Shown piece after piece: positions 8,172 through 15,195 of a stretch of DNA of 64,000 nucleotides. Source of the stretch: Anammoximicrobium sp964645045 (GTDB lineage Bacteria; Planctomycetota; Planctomycetia; Pirellulales; Pirellulaceae); assembly GCA_964645045.1 (NCBI GenBank), contig CAZXYZ010000003.1, positions 128,767 to 192,766 on the forward strand, written 5' to 3'. Position 1 is the stretch's first letter; every line of letters begins with the position of its first letter. Below the pieces are notes generated by a model. It was not told the DNA's origin, did no database searches, and worked only from the letters and a program-made list of their open reading frames with translations. A program made the position numbers and the translations under genes.

Positions 8172-9418
8172 ATGAACGTTCGGACCGTGACCTCGGCCAT
8201 CCTGGCCGGCACGCCTGTTGCCGTGGATACCTGGCCCGCATTCCGGGGCGACGGGACCGGAGTCACGCCGGCGAAGAGCTTGCCGGTCCGCTGGACGCCG
8301 GACCAAGGGATCGCCTGGCGGGCCGCGGTGCCGGGTTACGGCCAGTCAGCGCCGGTTGTGTGGATGGACCGGGCGTTTGTGACCTCGTCCGAGGGCCCGA
8401 ACCAGGAACGGTGCTACGTGCATGCCTACGCTTTGGCGGACGGCCGGCGGTTGTGGACTCGGGAATTTGCCGCGACGCAGCCGCTGAAGAACATGTTCCG
8501 CAACAGCCGCGCGGCGCCGACCGGGGCGGCGGACGCGGACGGCGTGTACGCCCTGCTTCCCGGCGGAGAATTGGTCGGCCTAACGCACGACGGGCAGACG
8601 CGCTGGCAGCGGTCGCTGGTCAAGGATTACGGCGAGTTCAAGAACGGCCGCGGCCTGAGCAGTTGTTTGGCCCAGACGGAATAGGCGGTCATCGCCTTGG
8701 TGGATCACGAAGGCCCTTCCTACGCCGTCGCGGTGGACAAGCAATCGGGCGAGGAACTCTGGAAGGCCGACCGGGGCACGCGGAGCTCCTCCTGGACTTC
8801 CCCGCTGGTTGCCTCCCCGTTCGGCGAGCCTTGGGTGGTGCTCAGTTCCTGCGAAACGGTGGAAGTGCTGGACGGAGCAACAGGCCGCCGACTGTGGGGC
8901 CTGCGAGGCTTTGTGGGCAACCGTATTCCTTCGGCCGGCGCGTGGGGCGGCCGGGTCTTTGTGGGCGCGTGCGAAGCGGAGCACATTCCGATGGACCCGC
9001 GGGACGTCAGCCGCTCGAACTGCTGCCTGAAGCTGACGCCGGCTGGCGGGCGTCTGAGCGGCGCGTATTTGTTTTTGAAGGAGGGCGAGGTGGCCGTCAT
9101 CAAGGCCGGATCGCAATTCGAACTGGTCGCGTCCAACCGCGTCTGGAACGAAGACGAGGCCGGCGACGATGTGGGGGACACGCAGCCCGTGCCGACGACC
9201 CCGGAACTGGGACTTCCAGCGGGGCGACCGCCGCTGCCGCCGCCCGGCGGCGCGGCCCGAATCCGGGCGGCGCGCCGTTCGACCTGGACAGCATGGACGA
9301 AGGCCTCTTGCGGCGGATCTTTGCCTACGGCGATCCGATCCTGTACGGCGCGGCCGCCGTCGAAGGCACGCTGCTGCTGAGGACCGGCGAGGCGCTGCTC
9401 TGCGTGCGGAGCCCGTAA
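8172..9418 (+). pseudogene. PQQ-like beta-propeller protein, broken by a nonsense codon and a frameshift
   Basis: The reading starts MNVRTVTSAILAGTPVAVDT and continues as a BamB/PQQ-type propeller: WPAFRGDGTGVTPAKSLPVR, VVWMDRAFVTSSEG, and after the break VDHEGPSYAVAVDKQSGEEL and SWTSPLVASPFGEPWV. A TAG at 8682-8684 interrupts the frame where relatives continue, and the same frame stays open on the other side, so this is a clean nonsense mutation. A further frame change lies between about 9150 and 9280; the last blade (PILYGAAAVEGTLLLRTGEAL) is in another frame, ending at 9418. Related planctomycete proteins are secreted propellers of about 430 residues. Its promoter (8079-8106) still looks intact. 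Confidence 0.75.
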
Positions 9419-9539
9419 CGGCCGACGGCGTCCCGGACACCGCGCACTTGGCAATTGAGGTCGTAAGGTTGGGATTAGCACCCTGTGCTTATCTGGGTCC
9501 AGCCAGACGATGATGAAGAGGTCACGAAGAGGTTGTACG

Positions 9540-9887
9540 ATGAACGAAGCGGTTTATCCGTTGCTTGACGAGTCCATTTCCCAGCGGCGGCGCGAATTGG
9601 CTGCCGAAACCCGCAGGGCATTCAGCGCGTTCAGCAAGGAGGTGTTTGCCGACGGAGCACTGCCGGCGAAGGTCAAGCAGCTTATCGCCGTGGCCGTCGC
9701 CCATGTCACGCAGTGTCCGTATTGCATCGACGCACACACGCAGCTTGCTGTCAAGGCAGGGGCCAGTGACGAGGAGATCATGGAGGCCATCTGGGTGGCG
9801 GCTGAGATGCGGGCCGGTGGCGCGTATGCGCATTCGGCGCTGGCCTTGCACGCGATCGAGAAGGCTCGCGAACAGCCAGGGAGGTGA
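9540..9887 (+). CDS. AhpD-like / carboxymuconolactone decarboxylase-family protein
   Basis: The ATG at 9540 is preceded by AAGAGG at a 7-nt spacing. The 115-residue all-helical protein contains the AhpD-type motif HVTQCPYCIDAHTQLAVKAG, with a CxxC pair and the downstream His that form the peroxidase/disulfide-reductase active site in AhpD. It matches the compact CMD-domain proteins that act as alkylhydroperoxidase-like or arsenite/oxidative-stress enzymes. Being among NO- and Fe-S-repair genes it probably handles peroxides or other reactive species; the substrate cannot be told from sequence. Confidence 0.8.
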   Translation: MNEAVYPLLDESISQRRRELAAETRRAFSAFSKEVFADGALPAKVKQLIAVAVAHVTQCPYCIDAHTQLAVKAGASDEEIMEAIWVAAEMRAGGAYAHSALALHAIEKAREQPGR

Positions 9888-9919
9888 GCGTTTGGGTGGC
9901 GATGCGATCTTCAGCTTGG

Positions 9920-10187
9920 CTACGAAGGACGGAAGCCGATACCGGTGCATCGGTTCGTGATGGCAGGAGCGACACCGAAACGTTCCGCCAGTTGGGCGGC
10001 CAAGCTCAGGTACCGTTGGCGATTCCCTTCGCCGCGTTTCCCCGCGTCGATTTCCTCAAATGCGCCCGACCACCGGCGTTGGTCCTCTTCCGTCAACACC
10101 TGGTTCGCTGTCGGGTACAAGCACTGGTCCTTCCAGCACTTGCTCGATGTTGCGATGCTCGCCGCTCAGCGTATTGGTCGGCTGCAT
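9920..10187 (-). pseudogene. Hemerythrin-domain protein, internally deleted remnant
   Basis: From the ATG at 10187 the minus strand reads MQPTNTLSGEHRNIEQVLE, the N-terminal helix of the hemerythrin-like family. It then joins, one frame off, to the C-terminal part KDQCLYPTANQVLTEED, followed by NRQRYLSLAAQLAERFGV, ending at 9920. About 100 residues between these parts, carrying most iron ligands, are missing. Intact relatives in this window are at 11672 and 20529. The junction is within about 10110-10135. Confidence 0.75.
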
Positions 10188-10473
10188 CAATGGCTCCGCA
10201 CTCAACCCCGTCACCTCAGAGACGAACGTTTTGGCGGAGCCGGGCAAGGGCCGCGCCGGCGCCGCGCACGTCCCTCTTCTCGGCCAAAGCCGGCGCCGGA
10301 CCGATCCGGCCTTGCCGGAATTCGAAGCACGCTGTCAAGGCCGCGGCGCGGCACCTCGGTCGGGGCGGCCAACCCGTACGCCGGATGCAGCGAGTTTGGC
10401 TCGCGCCCCAATCCACCGACGCGCGCAAACGATACCCAGCAGTCTTCCGCAACATCGCCATTTCGCCCCACGA

Positions 10474-10497
10474 ATTCTATACATTGACCTGTAGAAT
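10474..10497 (-). promoter_or_regulatory. Palindromic promoter-like site related to the 8069 element
   Basis: ATTCTATACATTGACCTGTAGAAT has 6-bp ATTCTA/TAGAAT inverted ends and shares ATTCTA-Y-ACATTGAC with the site at 8069. Read leftwards, TTGTAT and TAGAAT are spaced by 16 bp, a plausible promoter toward the hemerythrin remnant. On the plus strand no good -10 follows the TTGACC. Confidence 0.35.
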
Positions 10498-10511
10498 ACA
10501 AGGCGCATTGC

Positions 10512-10973
10512 GTGACGCTGTTGTTCGGCGACAAGAACCGGTTCTTCGAGTTTTCTCGGGCCCACCCCGACACGCGTTTCCAATCCAGCGGCATGATCGA
10601 ACGCGGATTCACGGACGAAGACATGGAACGGCGAGCACTCCGGCAGTTGGGTTTGGATCGGACCTATGCGGACTACGTGCAGCAGTTTGGCGAAGACAAT
10701 GCCCGCTACCTGATGGAAACGCTGGGCACATGGGGACAGAACTATCGCCGGATCGCCTACATCGACATGAGGTTGGCTCCGGAACTGGGCTACGGGCGAC
10801 AGACGGCCGAGTATGCCCGCCGCCGCAATTGGGAATTCGAGACGGTGACCGGAGATCTTCGTCTGCTGCAACACCTGCTGGACGGCGACCGGCCAGACGC
10901 CGACTTTCTGACCGTGTTGCCGGGCCAAACCATCCGTGACGGCGGTCTCGAAAACGTGGTCGCCGCAGGATGA
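10512..10973 (+). pseudogene. DUF1638-family protein, C-terminal part
   Basis: The frame from 10512 encodes about 150 residues resembling the C-terminal two thirds of the DUF1638 family: YADYVQQFGEDNARYLMETL, ...NYRRIAYIDMRLAPELGYG, and RRRNWEFETVTGDLRLLQHL ending in DFLTVLPGQTI. DUF1638 proteins are normally about 200-230 residues and begin with a nucleotide-binding-like strand that is not seen here. The start is not preceded by a convincing ribosome-binding site. It may be a truncated gene; a functional short form cannot be excluded. Function of the family is unknown. Confidence 0.5.
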
Positions 10974-11671
10974 CCGGCGCGTGGTGGCCGTGTTTCGCTG
11001 CACTTGTCGCGAGTTGATCTTCCAAGTCCGCTCAGGAGTTCCGCCGAGGGGTCAGTCAGGGCTTTGGCGTAAGGGGTACGATCTAGGTTGTCTGAGCAAT
11101 CGTCAGATTTCGCGAACAGTTCATGGGTGCGGGCGATAATCTCACCGGACTGCTTCCCTTCGCTGGCGGCGAGCGCTCCCGGGGTGAGTTGCCGGGGGAC
11201 CGAGCGGACCCGGCCCACGTAGCTCAGCCCCCAGGCGAACAGGTGGTCTTCGTGCTCAGGGGGTTCGGCCAACAAGACGGCCACGGAGGTCCGGGCGCAC
11301 CCCTGCAAAGGCCGTGTCGCAGAGCATGCTTGGGCGAAGGCGACGCGCCGGGCAAAGACCGGATTCTTGCCCAACGGCAGCCGATTGTATACCTTGACAT
11401 GAACAATGCAGGTGATAGAATAATAGGAGTCGGCCAGTGGGCGAGCCGATGCGTGGGTGAGATGCTTCCGGGAACGTCCCCCGCAAATGCTTGGCGCTGG
11501 CTGAGCGGGAAACTCATCGATTTCAAATTCGACCGAAAGGATGGCGAGACGTTCGGAGACTTCTGTTTCCGCAAGGGGCCGAAAGACCTGAAGCACTCCA
11601 GTGAAGCTCTCCCACGGATCGCGGTCCGGGATTAGCCACTGAAACCCTTTCTTACCCGAAGGAGATCGCTC
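10974..11671. other. Gene-poor stretch between the DUF1638 fragment and the hemerythrin gene
   Basis: About 700 bp with no gene I can name. The minus strand holds a coherent-looking open stretch (roughly 11270 to 10990, containing AVLLAEPPEHEDHLFAWGLS and SGEIIARTHELFAKSDD) that may be a remnant of an unrecognised protein. The only clear signal is the promoter at 11384-11421. Confidence 0.4.
11384..11421 (+). promoter_or_regulatory. Promoter with the shared NO-island motif, upstream of hemerythrin gene
   Basis: ATTGTATACCTTGACATGAACAATG repeats the 8069 element almost base for base. On the plus strand TTGACA (11394-11399) and TAGAAT (11416-11421) are 16 bp apart, pointing to the hemerythrin gene 250 bp downstream. 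The minus strand again has a weaker CTGCAT/TACAAT pair with 16 bp. Conservation of the inner TTGACATGAACAATGCA exceeds what the -35 and -10 boxes need, so a regulator probably binds it. Confidence 0.5.
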
Positions 11672-12280
11672 ATGAAGCCTACCGACATTCTCAGCGAGGA
11701 GCACCGCGTGATCGGGCAGGTGCTCGAATGTATCGAGAACATGGCCCGGGAATGCGGCGTTGACGGCACGCTGGACAAGCAGTTCGCCGAGGACGCCGTC
11801 GCTTTCTTCCGCACGTTTGCCGAGCAATTCCATCTCGGCAAGGAGGAATCGTATCTGTTCCCCGCCATGGAGGCCAAGGGGTTTTCCCGCCGCGGCGGCC
11901 CGGCCGGCGTGATGCTCCGCGAACAGGAACGGGCGCGGGAGTACCTCGATGGCATGGGCGACGTGCTTGAAGCAGCTTCCCAAGGCAATGCCGGCGCGAT
12001 GGCGGTGTTCATCCAACTGGCTCAGCGCTACGCCGAACTACTGCGGCAGCACATCCAGAAAGAGGATCAGGGCCTATTCCCCCTGGTCAACCAGGCGTTC
12101 ACGGAGGACGACCAACAGCACTTGCTCGACGCCTTCGCTCAAGTCGAGCACGAGCAGATGGGCGCCGGGCGGCGCGAAACGTATCTGGCAATCGCCAACA
12201 CACTGGCCGACCGCTACAACGTCCCGCGAGTCGAATTTGCCCACGTCGGGCACGCTCAACTTTGCGGTTGCGGGCAGTAG
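11672..12280 (+). CDS. Hemerythrin-domain protein
   Basis: The 202-residue protein begins MKPTDILSEEHRVIGQVLEC after a good ribosome-binding site (GAAGGAG, 7 nt). Four-helix hemerythrin motifs are visible: EEH (helix 1), FHLGKEESYLFPAME (helix 2) and LLRQHIQKEDQGLFP (helix 4). Helix 3, which in relatives has a HxxE/EHE-type ligand set (compare MRREHELGRLY at 20529), reads MLREQERAREYL here, with Gln where His is expected. A modified di-iron site is therefore possible. The C-terminus is extended and ends HVGHAQLCGCGQ, which adds Cys and His residues. Hemerythrin-like proteins sense or buffer O2 or NO, consistent with the surrounding genes and the shared promoter element. Confidence 0.85.
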   Translation: MKPTDILSEEHRVIGQVLECIENMARECGVDGTLDKQFAEDAVAFFRTFAEQFHLGKEESYLFPAMEAKGFSRRGGPAGVMLREQERAREYLDGMGDVLEAASQGNAGAMAVFIQLAQRYAELLRQHIQKEDQGLFPLVNQAFTEDDQQHLLDAFAQVEHEQMGAGRRETYLAIANTLADRYNVPRVEFAHVGHAQLCGCGQ

Positions 12281-12304
12281 CATGAGCGAAGCAGAGGGAA
12301 GGCG

Positions 12305-12430
12305 ATGTGGCACGTCGGGCAATCCGAGGCGTACACCCGGCGGGACTTCGGGCACAGCCGGTTCGCCGTGTTCTACGAGTTGACGCAGGCTTGCGATCGG
12401 GTCTGCAAGCATTACTCCGCAGCAGGATGA
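12305..12430 (+). pseudogene. Radical SAM protein (NirJ/AhbC-like) N-terminal fragment
   Basis: From the ATG at 12305 a 41-residue reading gives RRDFGHSRFAVFYELTQACD then RVCKHYSAAG and a TGA. The pattern matches the start of haem-biosynthesis-type radical SAM enzymes (FxxFWExTxxCDLxCKHC), but the third cluster cysteine is Tyr (CDRVCKHY) and the barrel is missing. It lies 24 bp behind the hemerythrin gene. A dead fragment. Confidence 0.6.
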
Positions 12431-12548
12431 AAAGGTCACGACCTTCACGGTGGACAGCGATTCGAGGTCGATGTCTCTGAGCTTCTCGTCCGTGATTTTC
12501 GCACCCGTCAAATGAGTGGATGTCCAACCGGTTAACATGCCCATGTGG

Positions 12549-12680
12549 TCACGACTGAGCCTTCCGCCGATCGCTTGAACTTTTGCGGCCGCAGCTTGGA
12601 CCGCGGCAGGCGTACCAAACGACGGCGGCGGTCACGAAGATCACCAACGCTCCGATTCGCAGCTTCGTCATGGCCAGCAT
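12549..12680 (-). CDS. Small single-TM peptide, hypothetical
   Basis: A 43-residue reading begins MLAMTKLRIGALVIFVTAAV, giving one transmembrane helix with a short basic Cys-containing tail. It could be a truncated lipoprotein or the tail of an ECF sigma/anti-sigma gene with a membrane anchor. No homology can be asserted and it may not be a gene. The flanking sequence 12431-12548 shows nothing recognisable. Confidence 0.25.
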   Translation of the reverse strand: MLAMTKLRIGALVIFVTAAVVWYACRGPSCGRKSSSDRRKAQS

Positions 12681-12721
12681 TCCTCGCTGTGGGAGATTCG
12701 AGCAAACGGTCCGTTCGTTGG

Positions 12722-13117
12722 CTACACAGCGTTGGGCCCGTTCAGCAGCCCGCGCACGAACAGCGAGAAGAGTACTCCGAGCAGGGCCAACAGATTGAAG
12801 ACCAATCCAATGCTCAACCGGTAGGCCCCTCGGACGCGTCCCGCAGAGCGCCGAATCACAACCAATCCCACGACACTCGTGACGATCCCGATCGCAGCGG
12901 CCGTCGCGGCCAGCCAGAGGCAGCGATCTTCGACACGCTCTTCGGCGCGGTAATCCCGTTCTCCGCGCATGTCCCAGAAGAAGACTCGATGCCCAAATTC
13001 ATCGAAGTGCAACACCAGCCCGCCCAACGCGACCGCGACCAGCCAGCACAGCCACGGGACAGTGACAAAACTTGTTGCGGGCAGAGGCGTTCCGAGGTCG
13101 GGTTCCGTGGGTCTCAT
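12722..13117 (-). CDS. Hypothetical three-helix membrane protein
   Basis: A 131-residue protein with three hydrophobic helices: VPWLCWLVAVALGGLVLHF, CLWLAATAAAIGIVTSVVG and LSIGLVFNLLALLGVLFSLF. The loop between the first two is acidic (RGERDYRAEERVEDR). No family is recognised. It is followed (13387-13749) by another small membrane protein on the same strand. Codon use is compatible with a real gene. Function unknown. Confidence 0.55.
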   Translation of the reverse strand: MRPTEPDLGTPLPATSFVTVPWLCWLVAVALGGLVLHFDEFGHRVFFWDMRGERDYRAEERVEDRCLWLAATAAAIGIVTSVVGLVVIRRSAGRVRGAYRLSIGLVFNLLALLGVLFSLFVRGLLNGPNAV

Positions 13118-13135
13118 AGGACTTTATCCCGGCGC

Positions 13136-13200
13136 TCGGTGATACGTCGTGGCTTCGACCACCTTGCGTCGCGCATGGGCCCAGCAGGCCCGCGCTCTCA
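13136..13200 (-). mobile_element. IS66-family transposase remnant
   Basis: The minus strand reads ARACWAHARRKVVEATTYH. The block xCWAHARRKFxEA is a hallmark of IS66 TnpC transposases. Nothing else of the element is visible, so this is a short relic. A possible degenerate EF-hand (DDEDGYVSSEEF) lies just upstream in the same frame. Confidence 0.45.
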
Positions 13201-13386
13201 CTGCACTCTCGAACCGCACAATGAAAACCAGGCCGAGCCACCGGTTGGGTCGAGGGCGGTCCGGGGCGGCGGAAGATTCGGTGGCAAACTCTTCGGAAGA
13301 GACGTAGCCGTCCTCGTCGTCCGACACGTCCTTTAGCTTGGCGTCTCGGCCAAGCTTAGCGTCTGTACCACTCCCCTGGATCGAGT

Positions 13387-13749
13387 TCACTTGCCACACC
13401 GTGGACAGGGGCCACCTGCCGTTCTTAGTTGAAATGAACCTGCTTTGCGCTTGCAGCCACAATTCGGACATTCGGCAGATGCCGCGCCACACATGGACCG
13501 TGATACGATTGCCAAATAGATGACGGCGACGGGAGTGGCCAGCATCAGTGGCAGGACTCCAAGGCTGCCACCGTCGTGGGCGCTCGGCATGCAGTTCATC
13601 GCGATCAACGGTCCCATGACGAGCAGCGGCAATGCTGCCATCAATCGCCAAAGCGACTTGGCTTTCACGAGGATGTAAAGCTGAATGGGGAAGTACACGA
13701 CTGCGAGCAGACCAAGGATGGTCAGAACCCCACTTAACTGGTGGCCCAT
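13387..13749 (-). CDS. Hypothetical membrane protein with C-terminal zinc ribbon
   Basis: Starting at the ATG at 13749 the 120-residue protein has three membrane helices (SGVLTILGLLAVVYFPIQLY; LMAALPLLVMGPLIAMN; VLPLMLATPVAVIYLAIVS) and ends with a Cys-rich domain, CPNCGCKRK followed by CPRCGK, a plausible treble-clef or rubredoxin-like zinc site. The earlier in-frame Met would add a non-hydrophobic 35-residue leader and was rejected. Similar small integral proteins with a zinc ribbon are common in planctomycetes; no function is known. Confidence 0.55.
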   Translation of the reverse strand: MGHQLSGVLTILGLLAVVYFPIQLYILVKAKSLWRLMAALPLLVMGPLIAMNCMPSAHDGGSLGVLPLMLATPVAVIYLAIVSRSMCGAASAECPNCGCKRKAGSFQLRTAGGPCPRCGK

Positions 13750-13854
13750 GACTCGCGCTCCTATCGCACAACGCCTAACGGTTGCGCTACGACAACCGTC
13801 GTGATTGGAGTCGCAATCCAACCAAGAATGAAACGTGGATTCGACGCGATCCAA

Positions 13855-14136
13855 TTACTTGACCTCTTTGCACTCCCCTGCCACGGTACATTCCCATGTA
13901 ATTTGGCAATGGGAAGTGATGATTGTCAAATGCACATCTTCCAAGACTTGGCGGGCGACGTCCTTCGGCTTCTTGGCGTTCTCGCCCTGCAAGTGTCGGC
14001 ACTTTTTCCCGGTAACGGTAACCACCCCGTCCCGCACGTCAACTTGCAACGAGCCGCCCGGCTCGGGAATCAGCGAACTGTGAACGCCGGCGGGACCTTC
14101 CCAAACAATATGCTCCGCGCGTTGATTCTCACCCAT
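13855..14136 (-). CDS. Small conserved-looking soluble protein
   Basis: The ATG at 14136 has an excellent ribosome-binding site (AGGAGGAGATCCTGAT). The 93-residue product contains GGSLQVDVRDGVVTVTGKKC and ends WECTVAGECKEVK, with five Cys. The alternating hydrophobic strand pattern VDVRDGVVTVTG recalls BON or heavy-metal-binding folds, but I cannot assign a family. The strong start signal supports a real gene. Confidence 0.5.
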   Translation of the reverse strand: MGENQRAEHIVWEGPAGVHSSLIPEPGGSLQVDVRDGVVTVTGKKCRHLQGENAKKPKDVARQVLEDVHLTIITSHCQITWECTVAGECKEVK

Positions 14137-14270
14137 ATCAGGATCTCCTCCTGTCGCCGAACTTGTCAGTATCCGCAAAAATCGCGGATATTCCCTTCGG
14201 GTACGGTACATCCGCGATTCCCGTGTGTCAATTGAATGACTCGCGATTATCGCAGCGATTCCCATAACGC

Positions 14271-14440
14271 TTACTTGATGCCCGAAGTGGGGCCTTGACC
14301 CGAGGCGCAGTAAGCTGCGCTGTTGTTTGGTCGCAAATCCGCCTGGACCAGGAAGGCGAGCCCAGCACCTGCCACTGCTGCGGTGATGGCCGTGATGCCA
14401 GCCGCGAGGAGGCCCCACGGGACAGCGATGCGACATGCCT
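14271..14440 (-). pseudogene. Fragment with one membrane helix, truncated by the IS91-type repeat
   Basis: A reading CRIAVPWGLLAAGITAITAA followed by VAGAGLAFLVQADLRPNN ends with a TAA at 14271. It has a Gly/Ala-rich membrane helix and no visible proper start, because the upstream side is replaced by the repeat at about 14452. It is likely a gene whose 5' part was lost to the repeat. Confidence 0.3.
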
Positions 14441-14451
14441 CTCGAAACGTC

Positions 14452-14594
14452 TCGACCCGCTGGCCTGTCCTGAGTGCGGCGGTCAGATGAAGGTCGTCGC
14501 GTTCCTCGAGCCGCCGCAAGGCGACGTGATCGAGAAGATCTTGCGGCACTGCGGACGATGGAGTCCCGTCTCGCCCCGGGCACCGCCCACCGAG
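14452..14594 (+). mobile_element. IS91/IS801-type transposase C-terminal tail, left copy
   Basis: The frame encodes DPLACPECGGQMKVVAFLEP followed by VIEKILRHCG. This is the zinc-ribbon tail of Y2 (IS91-like) transposases, which reads KRVYEVDPLxCPxCGGxM in intact copies. Only the tail is present. The 134-bp core (14461-14594) recurs almost identically at 19665-19798, in the same orientation, on the other side of the SIR2/nSTAND pair. Confidence 0.65.
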
Positions 14595-14702
14595 GCTCGC
14601 GGAGTCCACGACGCGGACGGCGCGCCCGCCGCTTCGAACGCGTTTCGGGAGCTGACGTTCGTGGACGAAGCCACGTTCTGGTCGCCCTTCTGATTTTCCC
14701 CG

Positions 14703-14818
14703 CCCCACGTGCGGTGCGCAAGCGGTATGGGCCGGCCGTGCCCGCGACGCTGAATTGCCCGCCGGTTGGGCCGAAATCCTCCCTTGGGAAAGCCCCAACG
14801 GGGTTCGCGGGCGGTCAG
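14703..14818 (+). repeat. 116-bp direct repeat, left copy
   Basis: The 116 bp starting CCCCACGT match 19903-20018 with about nine in ten bases identical and no gaps. Together with the IS91-type tails they form a composite direct repeat around 14822-19600. The right end abuts a truncated prepilin gene exactly at 14820/14821. Confidence 0.75.
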
Positions 14819-14820
14819 CG

Positions 14821-14930
14821 ATAATGCCGATCACCACCAGCAGCTCGACCAGGGTGAATCCCCGGCGACCCGTCCCGAGTTTGCTGCCCGAAGCCCCGTG
14901 CGACATGAATGCGTTCCCCGTCCTGACCAT
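14821..14930 (-). pseudogene. Type IV prepilin-like (DUF1559-type) N-terminal fragment
   Basis: On the minus strand the reading RRGFTLVELLVVIGIIA is the classical class III/IV prepilin cleavage and hydrophobic segment found at the start of the many planctomycete DUF1559 proteins. It runs for about 25 residues and then hits the boundary of the direct repeat at 14818. The rest of the gene is not found on the other side of the cassette. Confidence 0.65.
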
Positions 14931-15079
14931 GAATGTTGTCGCCGACGGTGCCGAAAGTCAACCTCCCGCATTCAACTTCTGCTGCCGCAGCCCGACCGGA
15001 AGTCGCGGGGCCGACGCGGGCGCGGCGGCGGCCGAGCGGTGGTGCTGAGGAGAATGCCGGCGATGGGACGTCGGTCGAC

Positions 15080-15138
15080 GTTCTGCGAAGCAGAGCTTCG
15101 CGGAAATGCGTTCCCGAACCGGAGTTTGGGAACGAGGG
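15080..15138. repeat. Palindromic repeat downstream of the nSTAND gene
   Basis: Two adjacent hairpins: GTTCTGCGAAGCAGAGCTTC and CGTTCCCGAACCGGAGTTTG extending to GGAACG. Repeats containing CTCGTTCCCAAxCTCC...GGGAACGC are widespread in planctomycete genomes. Located 60 bp past the stop of the nSTAND gene, it could act as a transcript 3' end. The remaining sequence between 14931 and 15195 shows no gene. Confidence 0.5.
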
Positions 15139-15195
15139 GGAAGGAGTATCTTCTTGCCCTCCATCTTCTTGCCAACCCCTTCTCTGACCCGCCCG

